Positions 35,381 through 43,169 of a stretch of 64,000 bases of DNA are shown piece after piece; the stretch's first letter is position 1; each line of letters begins with the position of its first letter. The translations under genes and the position numbers were made by a program. The notes under the pieces are model-generated. The model was not told the origin of the DNA. It saw only the letters and a list, made by a program, of their open reading frames with translations, and made no database searches. Source of the DNA: DASSTY01 sp035760645 (GTDB taxonomy: Bacteria; Gemmatimonadota; Gemmatimonadetes; Gemmatimonadales; GWC2-71-9); assembly GCA_035760645.1 (NCBI GenBank), contig DASTSO010000073.1, positions 1 through 64,000 of the forward strand, in the 5' to 3' direction.

Positions 35381-36111
35381 TCCGCGTCCGTGCCGTCGGC
35401 CCCGCGCTCGCGCCCGTCGTCGCCACGCTCCTGTTCGCGCTGACCCTCGCGCCCGGCTGCGCGCGCGCGCAGGTCCCCACCCGCCCTACCGCGCCGGCCA
35501 CCCCGGCCGCCGCCGACACGCCGCTCGAGCCCGGCGGGGGCGAGCTCCTCCCCGCCGGCTTCGGCTCGCTCAACCAGAACGACGTCGCCGTGCGGCTCCG
35601 CACGCCCGACCTCGAGGTGCGCATCGTCCTCCTCGACGAAGGCCTGCTGCGCCTCCTCGCCCCCGACTCCTACGCCGCGCTCCACCAGACGGCCGCCTCG
35701 CGCCGCGCGGCGATCGACTCGGTCGGCCGGCAGCGCGGGGTGAGCGTCCCGGGGCTCGCGCTCGTCGGCTTCTACGGACTGCGCCAGGGAGTCCAGTTCG
35801 ACCCGCAGCTCGTCACGATCACCGCGCGCGGCCGCATCCTCCGCCCGATCGGCATCGTCCCCCTCGGCGCGGCGTTCAACACCCAGCAGCTCGACCTGCG
35901 CGGCCAGGCGATGGCGATCTACGTCTTCGAGGAGACGATTCCGGTCACCGAGCCGCTCGGCTTCGCCTACGGCGTCGCCCGCAACGACGACTGGGCCCGC
36001 CGCCTCCCGGTCCTCGAGCGCGAGCGCCAGCGCGTCCTCGCGCGCGCCCGCGCCGCCGGCGCGGCGCCGGCCGAGCCCACCGCGGAGCATCCCGACAGCA
36101 CGCGGCGCTGA
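35377..36111 (+). CDS. Secreted protein, function unknown
   Basis: A 244-aa exported protein. The N-terminal signal is followed by CARAQ, so it could be cleaved at AQ or be a lipoprotein (LAPGC). After a Thr/Pro/Ala linker a folded region contains QNDVAVRLRTPDLEVRIVLLDEGLLRLL and EETIPVTEPLGFAYG, then a charged Arg/Glu helix. No family is recognised. It overlaps engB by 4 bp and ends at the inverted-repeat element that separates it from apbE. Confidence 0.75.
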   Translation: MIRVRAVGPALAPVVATLLFALTLAPGCARAQVPTRPTAPATPAAADTPLEPGGGELLPAGFGSLNQNDVAVRLRTPDLEVRIVLLDEGLLRLLAPDSYAALHQTAASRRAAIDSVGRQRGVSVPGLALVGFYGLRQGVQFDPQLVTITARGRILRPIGIVPLGAAFNTQQLDLRGQAMAIYVFEETIPVTEPLGFAYGVARNDDWARRLPVLERERQRVLARARAAGAAPAEPTAEHPDSTRR

Positions 36112-36114
36112 CGA

Positions 36115-36283
36115 AGCCTCGTCGCGGCTGAAGCCGCGGCCCGGCCACGCGCCCTGAGAGGGCGCTCGGCTTCCGAAAGTCGCAGGGCTCCCCGGACCGG
36201 TCCGGGGAGCCCTGCGAGCATGTGGTGCAGAGGCTGCGCTCAGCAGCCCCCGCCGAGCCGCGGCTTCAGCCGCGACGAGGGCT
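36115..36283. repeat. Inverted repeat pair flanking a perfect 38-bp palindrome between convergent genes
   Basis: A 24-bp sequence (CCTCGTCGCGGCTGAAGCCGCGGC, 36117-36140) recurs inverted and unchanged at 36257-36280. Each arm contains its own CGCGGCT-GA-AGCCGCG hairpin. Inside lie a 7-bp hairpin (36149-36165) and a perfect 38-bp palindrome (36180-36217). The pair sits between the stop codons of two convergent genes; the apbE stop is next to the right arm. It probably ends transcription from both sides and may be a dispersed repeat. Confidence 0.85.
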
Positions 36284-37293
36284 CAAAGCGTGTATGCCGA
36301 CAGCACGCCCGGGGCGCGGCGGCCCGTGACGAGCATCGCGGTGGAGAGCGCGTCGGCGAGGATGCCGGTGCGCGCGACGACGGTGGCCTGACGGATGGCG
36401 CCGGCAGGATACCCCGTTTCGGGATCCATGACGTGGCCCCGTACGGCCCGGCCGTAGCGGACGACGGCGACGGTGTTGGCCGAGGTGGCGAGCGCCGCGT
36501 CGCGGAGCCGCACGGTGCGCACCACGCGGCCCGAATGGGCGGAGTCGGCGAGGTCCACCGCCCAGCCCGGCTCGCCCGGCGGGGCCCCGAGGGCGAGACA
36601 ATCGCCGCTCACGTCCAGGAGTGCGCGCCGGATGCCGTGGGCGCGCAGCACCGCCGCCGCGCGGTCGAGGCCGTAGCCGACGCCGATCCCGCCGGGATCG
36701 AGCTGCGTGTGCGCGCTCGGCAGCTCGACGCGGGCGCCCCCCCTGCCGGCATCGGACTCGAGCCGCACGACCGCGTGCTCGACCGCGGCGCGCGCCTCGG
36801 CGACCTCCGCGGCGCTCGGGGCCGTGGTGCGGGGACGGTGGAAGCCCCACGCGCGCATCAGCGGCTCGACGGCGAGGTCGAACGCGCCGCCCGTCGCCCG
36901 CCTCGCGGCGAGGCCCGCCGCGAGCACGGCGGCGACGTCCGCATCCACCCGCATCGGGCCCCGGCCGGCGCGGCGGTTCAGCTCGCGGAGGTCGCTCGCG
37001 TCGTCGAAGAGCGAGAGCCGCGCCTCGACGCGCCGGAGCTCGGCGAAGACCGCCTGCGCCGCCGCGTAGCCGCGCGCCTCGTCGTCCGTGAAGAGCTGGA
37101 GGTGCACCGGCTGGCCCATCGCCCACGACCAGCGCTCGACGAAGCGGCGGTCGTCCGCCAGGGGCTGGAGGGAGCGCAGAGGCAGCGGCGAGAGCGGGAG
37201 CGGGAGCGCCGCGAACGCGAACGCGCCGGCGCCCGCGCCGAGCAGGCCCAGAAAGTCGCGCCGCGCCATCGGGCGCGTGGATGGCGTCGTCAT
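36283..37293 (-). CDS. apbE: ApbE-type FAD:protein FMN transferase with Tat signal
   Basis: A 336-aa protein starting in an ATGA overlap with the membrane gene before it. A twin-arginine signal (ARRDFLGLLGAGAGA, about 9-24) replaces the usual ApbE lipoprotein signal. The body has MGQPVHL, ELRRVEARLSLFDDASDLRELNR, FDLAVEPLMRAWGF, the flavin-binding LDPGGIGVGYGLDRA, GDCLALG and HVMDPETGYP with T/S...DALSTAMLV. It transfers FMN from FAD to a Thr in exported proteins. The FMN-binding protein two genes upstream is its obvious substrate. Confidence 0.93.
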   Translation of the reverse strand: MTTPSTRPMARRDFLGLLGAGAGAFAFAALPLPLSPLPLRSLQPLADDRRFVERWSWAMGQPVHLQLFTDDEARGYAAAQAVFAELRRVEARLSLFDDASDLRELNRRAGRGPMRVDADVAAVLAAGLAARRATGGAFDLAVEPLMRAWGFHRPRTTAPSAAEVAEARAAVEHAVVRLESDAGRGGARVELPSAHTQLDPGGIGVGYGLDRAAAVLRAHGIRRALLDVSGDCLALGAPPGEPGWAVDLADSAHSGRVVRTVRLRDAALATSANTVAVVRYGRAVRGHVMDPETGYPAGAIRQATVVARTGILADALSTAMLVTGRRAPGVLSAYTL

Positions 37294-37859
37294 GTGCGCG
37301 GCTCCCGCCATCCCAGCTCCCGCAGGATCCAGAACGACTGCACGTAGAAGGTGAGCGCCATCAGCGTGCTCGAGGCGACGAGCACCCAGCCGAAGCGCGG
37401 GTCCACGCCCCACATGAGCCACATCGCGCTGAACGAGACGAGCAGCGCCACGAACGGCTCGGCGATGAGCACGCGACGCCACCGCTCGCCCGGGCGCGGG
37501 CAGAGGGCGAGCATGAGGCCGCTGAAGGCGAAGATCGCCGCCATGCCGAGCAGGTGGTTGTGCGTGCTCGTGAGCATCTCGGCGTAGGACTTCCGGAACT
37601 GCATCGCCATCGCGCCGGTGGGGTCGGCGAGGGCATCGCCCATGCCGCCCGCCGCGCCCTCGCTGCCGCGATAGCGCGCGGCCGCGCCGGCCGGTGTCAT
37701 CCCCGTCGTGTGATGGACGAAGAGGAGGGCCACGGTGTAGCCCACGACCTGCACGACCGTGAGCCATCGGGCGACCGTGCGCACCGGCCCGGGGAGCGCG
37801 CGCCAGGTGAGCCGCCCGGGCAGGGCATCCACCAGCGGCTCGGCCGCGGCGGAGCTCAT
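37290..37859 (-). CDS. Four-helix membrane protein with paired histidines (FMN system)
   Basis: A 189-aa inner-membrane protein in ATGA overlaps on both sides. Predicted helices: about 25-45 (VVQVVGYTVALLFV), 105-128, 138-158 and 163-183, with a ~55-residue loop after helix 1. Conserved-looking His residues occur at the end of helix 1 (FVHHTTGMTP) and at the start of helix 2 (TSTHNHLLGMA), places where heme or quinol sites could form. It may pass electrons from the quinone pool to the FMN protein. I do not recognise a named family. Confidence 0.75.
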   Translation of the reverse strand: MSSAAAEPLVDALPGRLTWRALPGPVRTVARWLTVVQVVGYTVALLFVHHTTGMTPAGAAARYRGSEGAAGGMGDALADPTGAMAMQFRKSYAEMLTSTHNHLLGMAAIFAFSGLMLALCPRPGERWRRVLIAEPFVALLVSFSAMWLMWGVDPRFGWVLVASSTLMALTFYVQSFWILRELGWREPRT

Positions 37860-38404
37860 CGGAGCTGCCCCGCCTGGTGCCAGCGCGTCAGCTCGGCGAG
37901 CGCCTGGCGCACCCCGGCGGTCACGGCGTTCACGCTGATCGTGGCCCCCGAGATGCCCCGGATCTCGCGTCCCACCCTGAGCGGCTCCGCGCTCGTGTGC
38001 CCGCGGAACTGCCGGCGCCACGGCTCGTAGGCCACCTCGCCGCCGTAGGGCTCGCGGTAGACGAGCACGTCCACGTCCTTGAGGTGGTCGCTCGGGTCGA
38101 TCGCCACGAGGAAGGTGATCGGCTGCTCCTTGCCGCGCACGTTGCGCACCTGGGCGAAGCCGAGCAGCGAGTCACCCCGCGCCACGCGCAGCACCGGCGT
38201 GGCGTTCACCCGAAGCGTGTCCACCCGCGTCCCGGGCCCGAAGACCCGCGTCACCGAGGCCGCGACCTTCCCCGCCGGCGCGCCGGAGCCGATGCCGAAC
38301 GCCTGGGCGTGCGCGGCGGCCGGCGCGAGGAGGAGGGTGCCGAGGAGCAGGGCGAGCCGCTCAGAACTGATAACCCGCACCGAGCCGGAAGACCTCTCCC
38401 TCAC
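37856..38404 (-). CDS. Exported FMN-binding domain protein with flavinylation motif
   Basis: A 182-aa protein. Signal peptide about 15-34 (LALLLGTLLLAPAAAHAQ). The FMN_bind domain holds a strand-rich core (RVARGDSLLGFAQV, FLVAIDPSDHLKDVDVLVYREPYGGEV) and the covalent-attachment motif SGATIS near residue 152, where the Thr takes FMN from ApbE. The reported start overlaps the porin gene by 44 bp; an internal GTG at 38380 is an alternative. Encoded two genes before apbE, it is the likely redox carrier of this operon. Confidence 0.9.
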   Translation of the reverse strand: MRERSSGSVRVISSERLALLLGTLLLAPAAAHAQAFGIGSGAPAGKVAASVTRVFGPGTRVDTLRVNATPVLRVARGDSLLGFAQVRNVRGKEQPITFLVAIDPSDHLKDVDVLVYREPYGGEVAYEPWRRQFRGHTSAEPLRVGREIRGISGATISVNAVTAGVRQALAELTRWHQAGQLR

Positions 38405-39560
38405 CCGTCCCCGCCGCGTTGCGGCGCAGCTGGTAGTCGCCCTTGAACGCGACGTTCCAGAGCGGCTTGTAGGTGAGTCCGAAAGTGGTGAGCCGGCGCG
38501 CGTTGGCCGGATCGTCGGTGACGCCGGCCGGCACGTCGGCCTGCGTGTCGTAGCGCTCGTGCCGGACGAAGGCGTTGAGCTGCTGCGTCGCGGCGGGCAC
38601 GAGGACGGCGAGGAGGTTCACCGCGCCCTCCGCGTAGCCGCCCGTGATGCGCTTGGCGACCGCGCCGCCGTAGGCGGCGTTGAGCCGGTCGGCGTCCGGG
38701 ATCTGGATGTTGGCGAAAACGCCGCGGAACTGGAAGGCGCCGACGTCGTAGCGCGCATCGGCGGCGGCGAGGAAGATCGGCGCGTCGAAGGTGCCGGTGC
38801 CGATCGCCGGGTTCTGCTCGGCCGTGCCGCCGTACCAGAACGAGGCGCCCAGCTTGAGGCCGGGCCGGCCGTACTCGAGGCGGCCGGTCAGCGACGGATT
38901 CTGGAAGCCCGCCTCGTGGCCCTCCTGCCGGCCCCCGCGAATCCCCTCGTCGGCCGAGAGGCCCGAGCCCTTGAGACCGTTGAGGAGGTACAGGCGGTAG
39001 CCCAGCCCGCTCTGGCCGAAGCTGCCGGCTGCGCCGATGCCGAGCTCGCGCCAGGTCGTGGGGATGACGTCGTGATCGAAGTCGGGCCGCTCGACGCCGT
39101 TGAACGTGGGCGGCTCGTGCACCTCGTTGACGATGCCCACGGGCGCGAGCAGGAGCCCCGTGCGCAGGGTGAAGGCGGGCGAGAACCGGTAGTCGATGTA
39201 CGCCTGCTCGAGCGCGACCTCGCCGCCCGGCTCGCCGCCCTCGATCTTGGCGTCCTCGATCTCGACCTCGGAGCGGAACGCGAGACGCTCGCTGAAGCTG
39301 TGGCCGACGAAGAGGACGAAGCGCCGCAGGTTGATCGTGCCCGGCGTGCCGGCGCCACGGGCGTTGGTGTAGTGCACCTCGCCGTAGCCGCCGATCGTGG
39401 TGCGCTCGGCGGGCGCCTGCGCGACGGCGGCGCCCGCGGTGTCGGCCACGGTCGTATCGGGGGTCTGGGCGGCGAGCGGCGCCGCACCCAGCGCGGTGGC
39501 GAGGGTGAACGCGGCGAAACCCGGGAGTGCAGCGGACCCGTTCCAGTGGTGCATGACCAT
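38361..39560 (-). CDS. Outer-membrane porin-like barrel (first gene of FMN operon)
   Basis: About 399 aa; starts at ATG 39560 or 39554 (an earlier ATG at 39596 would put extra residues before the signal). Signal peptide ends GAAPLAAQ. After a Thr/Ala linker come alternating strands: YGEVHYTN, INLRRFVLFVGHSF, RSEVEIEDAKI, AYIDYRFSPAFTLRTGLLLAPVG, ending with LGAGYQF, an outer-membrane C-terminal signature. It resembles OprP/OprO-like porins. A Fur-like palindrome lies ~50 bp upstream, suggesting iron control. It may pass iron or a reductant to the periplasmic FMN protein. Confidence 0.85.
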   Translation of the reverse strand: MVMHHWNGSAALPGFAAFTLATALGAAPLAAQTPDTTVADTAGAAVAQAPAERTTIGGYGEVHYTNARGAGTPGTINLRRFVLFVGHSFSERLAFRSEVEIEDAKIEGGEPGGEVALEQAYIDYRFSPAFTLRTGLLLAPVGIVNEVHEPPTFNGVERPDFDHDVIPTTWRELGIGAAGSFGQSGLGYRLYLLNGLKGSGLSADEGIRGGRQEGHEAGFQNPSLTGRLEYGRPGLKLGASFWYGGTAEQNPAIGTGTFDAPIFLAAADARYDVGAFQFRGVFANIQIPDADRLNAAYGGAVAKRITGGYAEGAVNLLAVLVPAATQQLNAFVRHERYDTQADVPAGVTDDPANARRLTTFGLTYKPLWNVAFKGDYQLRRNAAGTGEGEVFRLGAGYQF

Positions 39561-39609
39561 TCCGGTGAGAGGGAGAGCTAGGCAACCATCGCGCATCGCA
39601 CACAGAGCC

Positions 39610-39628
39610 GTTGAGAACCGTTCTCAAC
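39610..39628. promoter_or_regulatory. Fur-like perfect 9-1-9 palindrome
   Basis: GTTGAGAAC-C-GTTCTCAAC is a perfect inverted repeat with one central base. It contains TGAGAAC-N-GTTCTCA, close to the 7-1-7 Fur core (TGATAAT-N-ATTATCA; TGAGAAT-N-ATTCTCA in several bacteria). It stands 50 bp upstream of the porin-FMN-ApbE operon in an otherwise AT-richer stretch. Confidence 0.65.
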
Positions 39629-39702
39629 ATAGAAGCCCTAGCAGTTTATTCCCCATTGCGTACGCTGTCAACGGAAAACCGGGCGCGGCGATCCGGGCCT
39701 GA

Positions 39703-39731
39703 TTGCCCCGGTGAGATAAGACGTGTAGAAT
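39703..39731 (+). promoter_or_regulatory. Promoter of acyltransferase gene
   Basis: TTGCCC (39703-39708) and TAGAAT (39726-39731) with a 17-bp spacer. Predicted start near 39738 leaves a short leader containing the AAGGAG ribosome site before GTG 39756. Confidence 0.55.
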
Positions 39732-39755
39732 CTTGAACATCGCCAAGGAGACCGC

Positions 39756-40616
39756 GTGGCCTATCTACCGCTGCGGACCGTCGCCCTGCCCGACGCCGCG
39801 AGCTCGCTCTACGATGCATGGCTCGAGGAGATCGGCGCCCGCCTGGCCGATCCCGCGACCGACCGCGCCGAGTTGGTCCGCGACACCCTCTTCCAGATCT
39901 GGTACCCCGGCCACGCCGACTACGCGGCGATGGTGGCGGATCCCGCCGTCCCGCTCGCCACGCGCGCCGCGCTCCTGGGGCTCGACCCGCGCAACGTCAC
40001 CCTCGAGCCCGAGTACTACGCGGACGTGGACGCCGAGAAGTTCGCGCGGGTCAAGCCGCTCCTGTGGCTCTGGTACGGCTTCGACCGCTCGCCGCTCGGG
40101 GGGCAGCACGTGCACCTCGGCGTGCGGCTGCGGCGGCTCCTCGCCCCGTACGTCTTCGCGCGCGTCGGGCGCAACTTCAAGTGCTTCCAGCACGTCGAGT
40201 TCAGCTACGGCTACAACCTGGAGGTCGGGGACGACGTCGTGGTGCACCGGCACGTGCTGCTCGACGACCGCGGCGGCATCACCCTGGGCGACCGGGTGAG
40301 CATCTCCGACTACGCCAACATCTACAGTCACACCCACTCCATCGTCGAGCAGCGCGACGTCACCAACGCGCGCACCGTGCTCGAGGACGACGTGCGGATC
40401 ACCTATCACGCCACCGTGCTCGCGGGGGTGCGCGTCGGCCGCAACGGCATGGTCGGCGCCTCGGCGGTCGCGACGAAGGACGTGCGGCCCTATCACGTCT
40501 ACGTCGGTATCCCGGCGAAGTCGGTGCGCGTGAAGCCCAACGCGCCGCCGGAGGTGTACGTGACGGAGCGCGTCGCGAACCGCGCCGACCGGCCCGCCGA
40601 TCCGGAGGCGTGCTGA
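39756..40616 (+). CDS. Left-handed beta-helix (hexapeptide) acyltransferase
   Basis: A 286-aa protein, GTG start backed by AAGGAG. A ~100-residue helical N-terminal part is followed by hexapeptide repeats (about 135-260): VGDDVVVHRHVLLDDRGGITLGDRVSISDYANIYSHTHS and LAGVRVGRNGMVGASAVATKDVRPYHVYVGIPAKSVRVK. His in HTHS is the usual catalytic base. Such enzymes O-acetylate sugars or related hydroxyls from acetyl-CoA. The acceptor is unknown. The N-terminal domain is larger than in maltose acetyltransferases. The last codons overlap the kinase gene. Confidence 0.87.
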   Translation: MAYLPLRTVALPDAASSLYDAWLEEIGARLADPATDRAELVRDTLFQIWYPGHADYAAMVADPAVPLATRAALLGLDPRNVTLEPEYYADVDAEKFARVKPLLWLWYGFDRSPLGGQHVHLGVRLRRLLAPYVFARVGRNFKCFQHVEFSYGYNLEVGDDVVVHRHVLLDDRGGITLGDRVSISDYANIYSHTHSIVEQRDVTNARTVLEDDVRITYHATVLAGVRVGRNGMVGASAVATKDVRPYHVYVGIPAKSVRVKPNAPPEVYVTERVANRADRPADPEAC

Positions 40617-42958
40617 GGGGCCGGCTCGCTCCCCTCGCCACGCCGGCCGCGATCGCCGCGGCCGCGCTGGCGCTGTGCGGCCTCGTGGGGCTCGCGGCCG
40701 GGCATCCGGCGTGGCCGGTGGCGACAGCGGCATTCCTCGTCGGCGTGGGCCTGGCCGTGGCGCGCTGGCGGCGGGCGGCCTGGGAGATCCCGGTCCACGT
40801 CATCGCGCTCGCGCTCCTCGCGCTCACCGCGGCCCTGGCGGGCCCCGCCGGCTGGTGGGCCGGCCTCGTCGCCGCGGCGACCGGGGCGGGCACCGTCTGG
40901 GCGGCGCTGCGGCGCCACGGCGCGCGGCTGGCCTGGACCGAGAGCCAGCGCGAGGAGGTCGCCACCCAGCTCGACCGCCGCATCAGCGAGCTCTTCTCCC
41001 TCCAGGAGCTCAGCTACGTCCTCTCCGAGTCCATCCAGATCGACCGCATCGTCGAGCAGGTCGTACGCTACGCGGCGCGCTTTCTCCAGGCCTCGGGCGC
41101 GCTCGTCGTGCTGCGCGAGGGCGAGGGCGACGTGCTGCGCGTCGTGGGCGCCGAGGGCTCGCTCGCGGCGCTGCTCGACCAGACCACCGAGCTCGGCGCC
41201 GACGCGCTCGTCACCCACGCCATCGAGCGCGACCGCATCGAGGTGGCCCAGGGCGTCGCGGTGCCCTCGGTCGAGCTCCTGGGCGGGCTGGTCGTCCGCT
41301 CGGCCGCCGTGGCGCCGCTCCGGGCGCACGGCGTCACGATGGGCGCCCTCGCCGTCGTGGACCGGCGCGAGGGACCGTTCACGACCGAGGACCTCTGGCT
41401 CCTGAGCACCGTGGCGACGCAGGCCTCGGTGGTGCTCGCCAACGGCCGGCTCTTCGAGATGGTGCGGCGCAGCAAGGAGGAGTGGGAGACGGCCTTCAAC
41501 GCGCTCGCCGAAGGCGTCGTGGTGGTGGGCCCCACGGGGGCGATCAGCCGCGCCAACGTCGCGCTCGCGCGGCTGGTGGAGGCCGAGGGCGAGGAGGCGC
41601 TCATCGGCTGCGACCTGGGCGAAGTGCTCTTCGGCGACCCCGAGCCGGTGCACGAGCACATCGCGTCCGCGCGCCGCGGCGAGCGTCCGGCGCCGCTCCT
41701 GCTGCGCATCGAGGAATCGCGCCGCACGCTGCGGCTCACGGCGGCGCCGATCGCCGAGCCCGACGCGGAGGCCTCGGTGGTGCTCCTCGTCGAGGACGTC
41801 ACCGAGCAGCGCGCCATGGAGGCGCAGCTCATCCAGAACGAGAAGATGGCGGCGATCGGCCAGCTCGTCTCCGGCGTGGCGCACGAGCTCAACAACCCGC
41901 TCACCTCGATCGCCGGGCTCACCGAGCTGCTGCTCGAGCGCGGCCCCATGGCGGAGGCGCCGCGCGAGCACCTGCGGGTCATCCACGACCAGGCGGAGCG
42001 CGCGGGGCGCATCGTGCGCAACCTGCTCGTCTTCGCGCGCAAGGGCGCGCCCGAGAAGGAGCCGGTCGACCTCAACGAGGTCGTGGCGCGCACCTCGCTC
42101 CTCTTCGTCTACGAGCTCAAGCTGCGCGGCATCGAGCTCGAGACGCGCACGAGCCGCGAGCCGGTGCACGTCTTCGGCGATCGCTACGAGCTGCAGCAGG
42201 TGCTCCTGAACCTCGTCACCAACGCCGCCCAGGCGGTGAGCGAGCTCCCCGGCGACCGCCCGCGCGCCATCACCGTCGAAACCGATCGCCAGGGCGACCA
42301 GGCCCTGCTCACCGTGCGCGACACGGGGTCCGGCGTGCCGGCGACGCTCGTCCCCTATCTCTTCACGCCCTTCTTCACGACGAAAGGGCCGGGCCACGGT
42401 ACCGGGCTGGGGCTCTCGCTCTCCTACGGGATCGTGGACGCGCACGGCGGCCGGCTCTCCTACGCCCAGGCGCCGGGCGGCGGCGCGGAGTTCACGATCA
42501 CCCTCCCCGTCATCGAGCACGAGGCGCCGCTCGAGCCCGCGGCCGCCGAGAGCGCCGCCGCGGCGGCCGCGCTCGAGGCCGCCCCGCGCGGCCGCCGCAT
42601 CCTCGTCGTGGACGACGACCCGGCGGTGCACCGGGTCGTGAGCGCGCTGTTCACGCCCGACGGCCACAGCGTCGAGGTGATGCGCAACGGCCGCAACGCG
42701 CTCGGGCTCCTCGAGGACGCGCCCTACGATCTCGTCGTCGCCGACGCCGCCGCGGCCGCGGGCGACGAGCTCTTCGTCACCACCTTCCTCGCCCGCCACC
42801 CCGAGTGGCGCGACCGCCTCGTCGTCGCGACCCACGGCCGCGGCGCGGGCGCGCTCGACCCCTTCCCCGGCGAGTCGCTCCACCGCCTCGCGAAGCCCTT
42901 CAACCTCCGCGAGCTCCGCGGCCTCGCCGCGGAGATCTTCGGCCGGCTCGCGGCGTAG
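40610..42958 (+). CDS. GAF-PAS hybrid sensor histidine kinase with C-terminal receiver
   Basis: A 782-aa kinase. GTG 40610 is the best in-frame start, overlapping the acyltransferase end; the SD is poorly spaced, so the start is uncertain. Three or four hydrophobic helices (about 8-100), a GAF domain (about 140-285), PAS (about 295-400), HisKA with VAHELNNPLTS, HATPase with NLVTNAAQAV, DTGSGVP and GTGLGLSLSYG, and a receiver (about 660-780) with ILVVDDDP, VVADAAA as the phospho-Asp site and LAKPF. NtrB-like kinase type. No separate regulator gene is adjacent, so output probably runs through a distant partner. Confidence 0.9.
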   Translation: MLRGRLAPLATPAAIAAAALALCGLVGLAAGHPAWPVATAAFLVGVGLAVARWRRAAWEIPVHVIALALLALTAALAGPAGWWAGLVAAATGAGTVWAALRRHGARLAWTESQREEVATQLDRRISELFSLQELSYVLSESIQIDRIVEQVVRYAARFLQASGALVVLREGEGDVLRVVGAEGSLAALLDQTTELGADALVTHAIERDRIEVAQGVAVPSVELLGGLVVRSAAVAPLRAHGVTMGALAVVDRREGPFTTEDLWLLSTVATQASVVLANGRLFEMVRRSKEEWETAFNALAEGVVVVGPTGAISRANVALARLVEAEGEEALIGCDLGEVLFGDPEPVHEHIASARRGERPAPLLLRIEESRRTLRLTAAPIAEPDAEASVVLLVEDVTEQRAMEAQLIQNEKMAAIGQLVSGVAHELNNPLTSIAGLTELLLERGPMAEAPREHLRVIHDQAERAGRIVRNLLVFARKGAPEKEPVDLNEVVARTSLLFVYELKLRGIELETRTSREPVHVFGDRYELQQVLLNLVTNAAQAVSELPGDRPRAITVETDRQGDQALLTVRDTGSGVPATLVPYLFTPFFTTKGPGHGTGLGLSLSYGIVDAHGGRLSYAQAPGGGAEFTITLPVIEHEAPLEPAAAESAAAAAALEAAPRGRRILVVDDDPAVHRVVSALFTPDGHSVEVMRNGRNALGLLEDAPYDLVVADAAAAAGDELFVTTFLARHPEWRDRLVVATHGRGAGALDPFPGESLHRLAKPFNLRELRGLAAEIFGRLAA

Positions 42959-42998
42959 CGAGCGCCGCCGCCCCCTCGGGGCTCGCGCCGTCCCCACC

Positions 42999-43030
42999 AC
43001 CCTCCGCGTGCGGGCCTGCACGCGGAGGGT
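42999..43030 (+). terminator. Terminator hairpin after hybrid kinase gene
   Basis: A 13-bp perfect stem ACCCTCCGCGTGC / GCACGCGGAGGGT with loop GGGCCT, followed by TT. It separates the kinase transcript from the Pho-box-like array that starts 12 bp later. Confidence 0.65.
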
Positions 43031-43041
43031 TTCGCGTTCCC

Positions 43042-43069
43042 CGTGACGCCCGCGTGACACGCGAGTTAC
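43042..43069 (+). promoter_or_regulatory. Three-unit Pho-box-like array upstream of TonB receptor
   Basis: CGTGAC 43042, CGTGAC 43053 and AGTTAC 43064 are in exact 11-nt register, 100 bp before the receptor ATG. The same unit and period occur upstream of pstC and the porin. Confidence 0.65.
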
Positions 43070-43169
43070 GACCGCATCGCCGCGTCATGATGTCCGGCGG
43101 GCAACTTGCGACCCGATCCTGGCCGGCCGCTCGACGCGGCCGACGGTCTCCCTTCACCGATCGGGTCCC

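Noticed and set aside
40499..43060. Long minus-strand frame of 853 aa opposite the hybrid kinase
   Set aside because: Antisense shadow; the plus strand has intact GAF, PAS, HisKA, HATPase and receiver motifs.
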